The notes beneath the pieces were generated by a model. It saw nothing but the letters and a program-made list of their open reading frames with translations, ran no database searches and had not been told where the DNA came from. 6,029 nucleotides of DNA from contig CAMCFM010000300.1 in assembly GCA_945874095.1 (NCBI GenBank), positions 1 to 6,029 of the forward strand, in the 5' to 3' direction. Origin of the DNA: Candidatus Kuenenia stuttgartensis. Lineage in GTDB: Bacteria; Planctomycetota; Planctomycetia; Isosphaerales; Isosphaeraceae. Position 1 is the stretch's first letter. The number at the start of each line of letters is the position of its first letter. Positions 1-5,244 of the stretch are shown here, in pieces. A program made the translations under genes and the position numbers.

Positions 1-300
1 TCCGAACGTACGAACATAGATGTGGTTACGACAATCTGCCGGATCGTTGACGAACTCGCCCCGGGCTTGGCTCATGGCCCGTGTCAAGGCCTGATCAAGT
101 ACGTTCCCGACAGGCCCGGCCACGATCGCCGCTATGCCATCGACGCCACCAAGATTGCCTCGGAACTCGACTGGTCGCCATCGGTTACGTTTGATGGAGG
201 CATGCGCCAGACAGTGGCCTGGTACCTCTCAAACGCCGACTGGATCAACCGCATTCAGTCCGGCGATTACCGCCGCGAACGCCTGGGTTCAGCCAGTTGA
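1..300 (+). CDS. rfbB: dTDP-glucose 4,6-dehydratase, C-terminal part (5' end outside window)
   Basis: This is the last 99 codons of an extended short-chain dehydrogenase that converts dTDP-glucose to dTDP-4-keto-6-deoxyglucose in the cytoplasm. That product is the branch point to dTDP-L-rhamnose and several amino or deoxy sugars. The frame is open from the first base, so the gene begins upstream. A GTG at 22 is an internal Val codon, not a start. Seen here are the family's C-terminal signatures: SERTNIDVV at the window edge, the DRPGHDRRYAIDA block at 109-147 that contacts the nucleotide sugar, and the closing pattern of a Trp-Pro strand, TV.WYL.N..W and SG.Y. The Rossmann and catalytic residues (T-D-E, YxxxK) are not in view. 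No rfbA, rfbC or rfbD is visible, so the final sugar cannot be stated. The identification rests on close agreement with remembered RfbB C-termini. Confidence 0.93.
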   Translation, partial: SERTNIDVVTTICRIVDELAPGLAHGPCQGLIKYVPDRPGHDRRYAIDATKIASELDWSPSVTFDGGMRQTVAWYLSNADWINRIQSGDYRRERLGSAS

Positions 301-337
301 TGAGCCATTTCAGCAACACTCCATATCATTTCGGCTT

Positions 338-355
338 CCGATACTTTAAAATCGG
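338..355 (+). promoter_or_regulatory. Weak inverted repeat overlapping a possible -10 box, upstream of gmd
   Basis: The 111-bp gap between rfbB and gmd contains CCGAT (338-342) and ATCGG (351-355), a perfect 5-bp inverted repeat around an 8-nt AT-rich centre. TAAAAT at 347-352 matches the -10 consensus at five of six bases, but no convincing -35 lies 16-18 bp upstream. No T-run follows the repeat, so it is not a convincing terminator. It could be a weak promoter with an overlapping operator, or chance. The gap holds no plausible small gene. Confidence 0.2.
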
Positions 356-411
356 TTCTATCGACTGATTCCCTACGTCAAAAAACGTTTCAGAGTAATG
401 GCTTCTCCATC

Positions 412-1416
412 ATGCACAAGGCTCTAATCACCGGCATCACAGGTCAAGATGGTTCCTATCTGGCAGAATTTCTGCTCGGACAAGGCGATTATGAAGTCCA
501 CGGACTGGTGCGCCGAGCCAGCACCATCAACCGCCAGCGGATCGACCACCTGACGCGCAACCCCCTCTACAGGGACAAGTTCCACCTCCATTACGCTGAT
601 CTCGGAGACGCCTCAAGTCTTCTCTCAGTCACCGAAAATATCGAGCCTGATGAAGTCTATAACCTCGGTGCCCAAAGTCACGTCCGGGTCAGCTTCGATC
701 AGCCAATTTACACCGCCGATTGCGTCGGCCTTGGTGCTTTACGTTTGCTCGATGCCGTTCGAATCCTGAACAGACGTAAGCCTGTAAGATACTATCAAGC
801 CTCAAGTTCCGAGATGTTTGGAGCAGCCCCTGCCCCTCAGGGCCCATCCACTCCGTTTCATCCTCGAAGCCCTTACGCTTGTGCCAAGCTTTACGCTCAC
901 TGGCAGACCATCAACTACCGCGAGTCGTACAACATGTACGCCTGCTCCGGGATCCTCTTCAACCACGAATCTCCACGACGTGGCGAATCCTTCGTCACTC
1001 GCAAAATCACTCTCGCCGCCGGCCGCATCAAGGCTGGCCTCCAAAAAGAGCTGGTCATGGGCAACCTTGACGCATGCCGCGACTGGGGTTTTGCAGGCGA
1101 TTATGTCAAAGCCATGTGGCTGATGTTGCAGCAGGAAGTGCCTCAGGATTACATCGTAGCCACCGGCGAGACGCATTCCGTACGCGAATTTCTTGAGCTG
1201 ACGTTTGGCGCACTGGACCTTGACTGGAAAGACTTTGTAAAGTTTGAACAGCGATTCACACGACCCGCCGAAGTTGACATCCTGCTCGGCGATGCCTCAA
1301 AAGCTCGGGATCAACTCGGCTGGACACCCGAAGTTGATTTCAAGGGTCTGGTCAAAATGATGGTCGAACACGACCTCGACCTGGCTCATCGAGAAAAACG
1401 GGCTCTTGAATCCTGA
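412..1416 (+). CDS. gmd: GDP-mannose 4,6-dehydratase
   Basis: A cytoplasmic NADP-dependent extended SDR of 334 residues that converts GDP-D-mannose to GDP-4-keto-6-deoxy-D-mannose. This is the precursor of GDP-L-fucose, GDP-D-rhamnose, GDP-perosamine and related sugars. The glycine-rich cofactor loop GITGQDG is at residues 8-14, followed by the Gmd-typical LVRRAST (32-38) that recognises the NADP phosphate. The catalytic set is complete: Ser132 (Thr in the E. coli enzyme), Glu134, Tyr155 and Lys159 in YACAK. NHESPRRGESFVTRKIT and a C-terminal RPAEVDILLGD segment are also diagnostic. The protein is slightly shorter than E. coli Gmd (about 373 residues) but complete. The ATG at 412 gives the family N-terminus directly. 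An ATG at 398 is out of frame. No good Shine-Dalgarno precedes it. The DUF218 gene begins 9 bp after its stop, suggesting co-transcription. No GDP-fucose synthase or GDP-4-keto reductase is visible nearby. Confidence 0.96.
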   Translation: MHKALITGITGQDGSYLAEFLLGQGDYEVHGLVRRASTINRQRIDHLTRNPLYRDKFHLHYADLGDASSLLSVTENIEPDEVYNLGAQSHVRVSFDQPIYTADCVGLGALRLLDAVRILNRRKPVRYYQASSSEMFGAAPAPQGPSTPFHPRSPYACAKLYAHWQTINYRESYNMYACSGILFNHESPRRGESFVTRKITLAAGRIKAGLQKELVMGNLDACRDWGFAGDYVKAMWLMLQQEVPQDYIVATGETHSVREFLELTFGALDLDWKDFVKFEQRFTRPAEVDILLGDASKARDQLGWTPEVDFKGLVKMMVEHDLDLAHREKRALES

Positions 1417-1425
1417 TCAATCGCC

Positions 1426-2073
1426 ATGACAACCGAGCCGGAAATCATCCCTAAATCTGGCTCCTTTCGCCGCTTGAGGCGATTCATACTAGCATTTGCT
1501 GCGATTCTGATCATCGCTGGCCTTTCCGCTCGCATTTGGGCTCCACCGTTATTACAGCGATATGCATTAAGCTTTCGCGTGAATAACCCGGAGAAATCCG
1601 ACGCGATCTGCATCCTTCTGGGCGACTTTCGAGTCAGGCCGATTCGCGCCTCAGAATTGTATTTAAGAGGCTTTGCACCAACGATTCTGATTGTCGATTT
1701 TCCCGACGACATGGTCTTCGGAAATCTCGAAAGCCAGCTTGCACAAGTCATTATGCTCAAGTCCGGAATTCCCTCCGACCGACTCGTCAGACTTCGTGGA
1801 AGGGTCACCAGCACGGCCGAAGAAGCCCGCTTCTATCGCGATTATGCAGAAAAAAATGGCCTGAAAAGCCTGCTGGTTGTCACCTCATCCTTTCATACCC
1901 GCCGAAGCCAATGGATTTTCGAACGCGTCTTCGCAGGCTCAGGAATTAAACTCTCCTACGCAGCAGCCCGCCAGCCTCATATCGACGAAGCCAACTGGTA
2001 CAAAACCGACGAGGGACTGGTCACCTATTTCAGCGAAACCCTCAAAACCATTTATTATTATTTACGGTATTAA
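1426..2073 (+). CDS. DUF218 (YdcF/SanA/ElyC-like) membrane-anchored protein
   Basis: A 215-residue protein with one predicted N-terminal membrane helix (about residues 20-37, preceded by the basic RRLRR at 15-19), which places the rest in the periplasm or outside the membrane. The soluble domain fits DUF218: a first strand SDAICILLG (58-66), ASELYLRGFAPTILI (75-89), GIPSDR (114-119), STAEEA (129-134) matching the family's S-T-x-E-x-A turn, and LLVVTSSFHTRRS (149-161) with the conserved His157 and Arg residues. Members such as SanA, ElyC and YdcF are linked to envelope integrity and peptidoglycan or polysaccharide metabolism, but the biochemical activity of most is not established. The start at 1426 lies 9 bp after gmd and gives a sensible signal-anchor. 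The tight spacing suggests a role in the same glycan pathway. That is inference, and no substrate can be named. Confidence 0.85.
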   Translation: MTTEPEIIPKSGSFRRLRRFILAFAAILIIAGLSARIWAPPLLQRYALSFRVNNPEKSDAICILLGDFRVRPIRASELYLRGFAPTILIVDFPDDMVFGNLESQLAQVIMLKSGIPSDRLVRLRGRVTSTAEEARFYRDYAEKNGLKSLLVVTSSFHTRRSQWIFERVFAGSGIKLSYAAARQPHIDEANWYKTDEGLVTYFSETLKTIYYYLRY

Positions 2074-2087
2074 TCCCATTGATAGCC

Positions 2088-2103
2088 CGTGATACTGATC
2101 ACG
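2088..2103 (+). repeat. Perfect 6-bp inverted repeat with 4-nt loop after the DUF218 gene
   Basis: CGTGAT (2088-2093) and ATCACG (2098-2103) flank ACTG, giving a complete 6-bp stem 14 bp past the DUF218 stop codon. The position suits a transcript end, but the following bases are AT-mixed rather than a T-run. A rho-independent terminator is therefore doubtful. A regulator-binding palindrome or a 3'-end stabilising hairpin are alternatives. Confidence 0.4.
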
Positions 2104-2106
2104 AAT

Positions 2107-2119
2107 ATGATTTCATCAT
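2107..2119 (+). repeat. Short inverted repeat ATGAT-TTC-ATCAT
   Basis: A perfect 5-bp inverted repeat with a 3-nt centre lies 3 bp beyond the preceding hairpin. It is AT-rich and weak as an RNA stem. Its dyad form is compatible with a DNA-binding site, but at this length in AT-rich DNA chance is a real explanation. Confidence 0.22.
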
Positions 2120-2140
2120 TATTATTGCGATAAAATAACA

Positions 2141-2177
2141 TCGATAAGAATCGAAGTCAGGAATCAGACTTTTTTTT
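2141..2177 (+). terminator. Possible weak terminator: small hairpin and downstream T8 run
   Basis: TCGAT (2141-2145) and ATCGA (2150-2154) form a 5-bp stem with an AAGA tetraloop. A run of eight T occupies 2170-2177. The 15-nt distance between stem and T-run is longer than in a standard intrinsic terminator, so the two may not act together. With the hairpin at 2088-2103, it is the best candidate for ending the gmd-DUF218 transcript. Confidence 0.22.
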
Positions 2178-2189
2178 CAGCTTAATTCG

Positions 2190-2218
2190 TATACATACCA
2201 AATGGATTCTGTTATATT
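2190..2218 (+). promoter_or_regulatory. Candidate sigma70-type promoter for the glycosyltransferase gene
   Basis: TATACA (2190-2195, four of six matches to TTGACA) and TATATT (2213-2218, five of six matches to TATAAT) are separated by exactly 17 bp. The site lies in the AT-rich gap just after the T8 run. Transcription would begin near 2225, leaving a leader of about 55 nt before the ATG at 2281. The spacing and position support it. AT-rich DNA gives such matches by chance fairly often. Confidence 0.4.
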
Positions 2219-2280
2219 ATCCTCTAAATCACAGGGTCAAAGTCCACGCCTTGCCCCTCTTTCAGAAGCGACCATACCCG

Positions 2281-3558
2281 ATGAAACTGCTCTATATCTG
2301 CTATTTCAGCCTCAGGGAACCTCTGGTCGAGACCCAGGTGCTGGCCTATTTAAGGCAACTCGCAGACGATGGCCATCAAATCTGGTTCATGAGCTTCGAA
2401 CCAGGCTGGCCCGATTCATGGCCTGATACCGAAAAACAAGCCACCCAAGCCCGGCTTGCAGCCAGCGGAATTCAGTGGATCGCCCTCAAATACCATAAAC
2501 GCCCAAGCCTGCCCGCAACCATGTGGGATATCGCTGTAGGGGCCTGGTTCGCCCGCCGTCTCGCCCGCCGTGAAGGGCTTCAGGTCATTCATGGCCGGGC
2601 TCATGTGGCATCCGCCATGGGCGCACTCGCTCGCTGGAAAAAGCCTCAAAAACTCATCTTCGATATCCGTGGATTCAACCCTGAAGAATATGTCGATGCG
2701 GGCCGTTGGAAAGCCGGCGGCCTCAAGTTTCGGCTCATGAAGGCCGCTGAACGAGCGATCGTACGAGTCGCCAACGGCTTCGTCATCCTCACCGATGCAG
2801 GCCGTGAAATCATGTTCCCAAAAGCCATCGCCCAAAACGAGTTAGGCGCCTGGTGTCTGCCCGATCATCGCCCGATCGAAGTCATCCCATGCTGCGTGAA
2901 CACCTCAGGGTATCAAAAATCCTCCGAAATTTCCCGCGATCAGGCCAAGCACGATCAAGGCCTGACCGGCAGACGGGTTGTGGCTTATGTTGGGGCCTTG
3001 GGCGGCTGGTATATGACGGACGATATGGTCAAAGCCTGGTCGATTGCAAAACGTCAGGATCCTTCGAGCTTTGCCCTGATTTTTACCCAAAGCCCGAAAG
3101 AGCCTTTAATACAATCTCTGATTCAGGCCGGCCTTGAGGAAAACACCGATTTTCGGGTTCAAAAAGTGGCTCCCTCTGAGCTGCCGGAACGCCTGAGGGC
3201 TGCCGATATCGCTCTTTCTTTTATTAAACCGTCATACTCTAAAATCTCCAGTTCGCCCACCAAACTGGCGGAATATCTGGCCTCCGGCTGTGTCGTTGTC
3301 AGCACTCGGAAAATTGGTGATTGCGATGCCCAGCTCAGCAAAAATAATGTCGGTGTTCTCCTCGACGACATGACCGACGAAACCATCGCTCAAGCTCTCA
3401 AACAAGCCTTTCAAATGGCTTCTGAACCTGACATTGAAACCCGATGTCGCTCGACCGTCGATCAATTGTTCGACTTGAAAGATGTCGGCGGTAAAAGATA
3501 CAAACGGCTTTACAAACGACTGTTTCAATCATCAATGGATTCAAATTCCATTTCATGA
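2281..3558 (+). CDS. GT4-like (GT-B fold) glycosyltransferase
   Basis: A 425-residue cytoplasmic or membrane-associated retaining glycosyltransferase that would move a sugar from an activated donor to a glycan or lipid acceptor. Donor and acceptor cannot be read from the sequence. The N-terminal Rossmann domain begins MKLLYICYF, followed by EPLVETQVLAYLRQLADDGH (13-32), the usual opening of one GT4 subgroup. The C-terminal donor domain begins near RRVVAYVGALGGW and contains LRAADIALSFI and then SPTKLAEYLASG (325-336), with Glu331 the donor-binding acid. The first Glu of a classical E-x7-E motif is Ser323 here, as in several GT4 subgroups. I chose ATG 2281 because it gives the family N-terminus. 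A TTG at 2251 would add ten residues with no conserved character. No strong Shine-Dalgarno precedes either. The gene has its own candidate promoter, so it may be transcribed separately from gmd. Confidence 0.88.
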   Translation: MKLLYICYFSLREPLVETQVLAYLRQLADDGHQIWFMSFEPGWPDSWPDTEKQATQARLAASGIQWIALKYHKRPSLPATMWDIAVGAWFARRLARREGLQVIHGRAHVASAMGALARWKKPQKLIFDIRGFNPEEYVDAGRWKAGGLKFRLMKAAERAIVRVANGFVILTDAGREIMFPKAIAQNELGAWCLPDHRPIEVIPCCVNTSGYQKSSEISRDQAKHDQGLTGRRVVAYVGALGGWYMTDDMVKAWSIAKRQDPSSFALIFTQSPKEPLIQSLIQAGLEENTDFRVQKVAPSELPERLRAADIALSFIKPSYSKISSSPTKLAEYLASGCVVVSTRKIGDCDAQLSKNNVGVLLDDMTDETIAQALKQAFQMASEPDIETRCRSTVDQLFDLKDVGGKRYKRLYKRLFQSSMDSNSIS

Positions 3559-3664
3559 AAAGAAATTCGTCATTAAAATCACGACTCGTTTTGACTTAAA
3601 TTGTCATCATCCGCGTCGATCAAAATCACATCCTGAATTCTTTCTTTCTCGACCAACGTCTGTC

Positions 3665-3673
3665 TGGTATATT
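3665..3673 (+). promoter_or_regulatory. Possible extended -10 promoter upstream of the HAD-UbiA gene
   Basis: TGGTATATT at 3665-3673 combines a TG dinucleotide with TATATT (five of six to TATAAT) in extended -10 spacing. Nothing close to a -35 box is seen 16-18 bp upstream, where the DNA is a TTTCTTTCTC tract. The leader to ATG 3715 would be about 35 nt. The rest of the 156-bp gap (3559-3714) shows no convincing terminator or gene. Confidence 0.3.
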
Positions 3674-3714
3674 TTCACCTTGAATGGGTTCAGAAACGCT
3701 CTTCAATAACAACG

Positions 3715-5181
3715 ATGATTGATCCAAAGGCTATGAATCCAACCACTGACAACGTTAAAACACCGATCTGCGTCGACCTTGATGGCACTCTGGTTCGATC
3801 CGATACGCTTTGGGAAACCATCCTCCAGCTCCTGAAGAAACATCCATCCTCGATTTTTTCACTCATCATGGCTTATTTTCGAAGTGGCAGATCAGGGTTT
3901 AAATCCGCCGCCGTTGATCAGCTTGTGATTGATCCTGTCACCCTGCCTTACCATAAAGATGTTCTGGATTTTATCCATATTGCCAAATCGCACGGCCACC
4001 CGATTCTGCTGGTCACGGGTGCCAACGAGAGGCTCGCACACTCAGTCGCCAACCATATCGGACTTTTTGACGATGTCATCGGCAGCCAGCCCGGTAGCAA
4101 TAACACCGGAGCAGACAAAGCCGAAGAACTTGTCCGCCGTTTTGGTGATAAAAAATTCGATTATATGGGGAATTCCCATGCCGACCTCAAAGTCTGGAAA
4201 CACTCCTCGGCCGCCCACGTCGTAGGCTCTCAAAAACTCGTCGATCAGGCCGCTTTATTATGCCCTGTCGCCAACCAGTTTCCTGCAGCCACCGAATCCG
4301 TCAAAAAATCTCTGGTCAAGGCCATCAGACCTCACCAGTGGGTTAAAAATGTCATTGTATTTCTCCCGGCCGTGGCCAGCCATCGCATCTTTGAATTTCA
4401 GGTGATTGGCAATTCAATCCTCGCATTTATAGCTTTCAGCCTATGCGCCAGCGGCCTTTATGTGATGAACGACCTGCTCGACCTGACCTCCGATCGCCTT
4501 CATAAATCCAAGTCAAAACGTCCATTTGCAGCCGGTAATCTCCCACTCAGCTGGGGAGTTGCCATGTGCCCTGCCCTGCTCCTGGCTGCGTTTGTGATCT
4601 GCATTTCCCTGCCTGTCCAATATTCTGCCGTTCTGATCACTTATATCCTGTTAACGACAGCTTACACTTTCTATTTCAAATCACGCGTACTTGTCGATGT
4701 CTTTTTTCTGGCCGCTCTCTATACCATTCGCCTCATTGCAGGCCACGAAGCTGCTAATCTTCCCTATTCACACTGGCTCACCGGCTTCTCCATTTTCTTC
4801 TTCCTGAGCCTTGCATTAATCAAACGCGGCAGCGAACTGGTTGTCCTCCGAAATTCCGGAAAACTTCGAACCGATGGACGTGGATACCAGACCTCTGACG
4901 TCTCAACCATTTGCAATCAAGGTATGGTCGCCGGCGGCCTCTCTGTCCTTTACCTCGCCATGTACGTCAGCAGCCCTGAAATTCATTTAAGATACTCCAG
5001 TCCTGACTTGCTTTTAGCCCTTTGCCCACTCCTGTTTTACTGGCTAAGCCGAATGTGGCTCCTCGTCGACAGGGGCTGGATGCACCACGACCCTGTCGTT
5101 TTCGCACTTCAGGACATAGTCAGTTACTATATCCTGAGTATTGCAACAATTATCGGATTGATTGCAATTATCTATCCATAA
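3715..5181 (+). CDS. HAD phosphatase-UbiA prenyltransferase fusion (polyprenyl-phosphate phosphoribosyltransferase-like)
   Basis: A 488-residue two-domain membrane protein. Residues 17-185 form a HAD hydrolase: DLDGT (21-25, nucleophile Asp21, acid Asp23), motif II Thr101 in LLVTGAN, motif III Lys135 and a motif IV region GNSHAD (152-157). Residues 197-488 form a UbiA-type intramembrane transferase with about eight or nine helices. It shows RPHQWVKN (205-212), the Mg/diphosphate motif NDLLDLTSD (252-260), KRPFAAG (268-274), VDVFFLAALYTIRLIAG (327-343), FLSLALIKRGSEL (363-375) and a late DPVVFALQD (459-467). These match the decaprenyl-phosphate phosphoribosyltransferase branch (M. tuberculosis Rv3806c) better than quinone or haem prenyltransferases. 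Inferred role: transfer of phosphoribose from PRPP to a polyprenyl phosphate, with the HAD domain removing the 5-phosphate. The ATG at 3715 is used; ATG 3733 is an equally possible start with six fewer residues. Confidence 0.87.
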   Translation: MIDPKAMNPTTDNVKTPICVDLDGTLVRSDTLWETILQLLKKHPSSIFSLIMAYFRSGRSGFKSAAVDQLVIDPVTLPYHKDVLDFIHIAKSHGHPILLVTGANERLAHSVANHIGLFDDVIGSQPGSNNTGADKAEELVRRFGDKKFDYMGNSHADLKVWKHSSAAHVVGSQKLVDQAALLCPVANQFPAATESVKKSLVKAIRPHQWVKNVIVFLPAVASHRIFEFQVIGNSILAFIAFSLCASGLYVMNDLLDLTSDRLHKSKSKRPFAAGNLPLSWGVAMCPALLLAAFVICISLPVQYSAVLITYILLTTAYTFYFKSRVLVDVFFLAALYTIRLIAGHEAANLPYSHWLTGFSIFFFLSLALIKRGSELVVLRNSGKLRTDGRGYQTSDVSTICNQGMVAGGLSVLYLAMYVSSPEIHLRYSSPDLLLALCPLLFYWLSRMWLLVDRGWMHHDPVVFALQDIVSYYILSIATIIGLIAIIYP

Positions 5182-5244
5182 CTCACCCCCCTCCATATCC
5201 TCATCTCTCACATTTGTAATTCTTCATGAAAGGCTTTCCCCACC

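Noticed and set aside
371..390. ACGT-N6-ACGT as a hairpin upstream of gmd
   Set aside because: A 4-bp stem is too weak to support a terminator or regulatory call.
802..1176. Minus-strand 124-codon open frame
   Set aside because: It is fully antisense to the conserved catalytic part of gmd and has no family resemblance.
1386..1814. Minus-strand 142-codon open frame
   Set aside because: It lies opposite the end of gmd and the DUF218 gene, both supported by family motifs, and its translation shows no recognisable domain.
2251..2280. TTG start at 2251 for the glycosyltransferase
   Set aside because: The extra ten residues (MPLFQKRPYP) are not part of the family N-terminus, whereas the ATG at 2281 starts exactly at the first Rossmann strand.
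3551..3560. Palindrome TTTCATGAAA at the end of the glycosyltransferase gene
   Set aside because: It has no loop and is not followed by a T-run. A 10-bp palindrome overlapping a stop codon is most likely chance.
3482..3709. A 75-codon + strand open frame covering most of the gap before the HAD-UbiA gene
   Set aside because: It begins inside the glycosyltransferase in another frame, has no domain-like pattern or ribosome binding site, and its composition looks like translated non-coding DNA.
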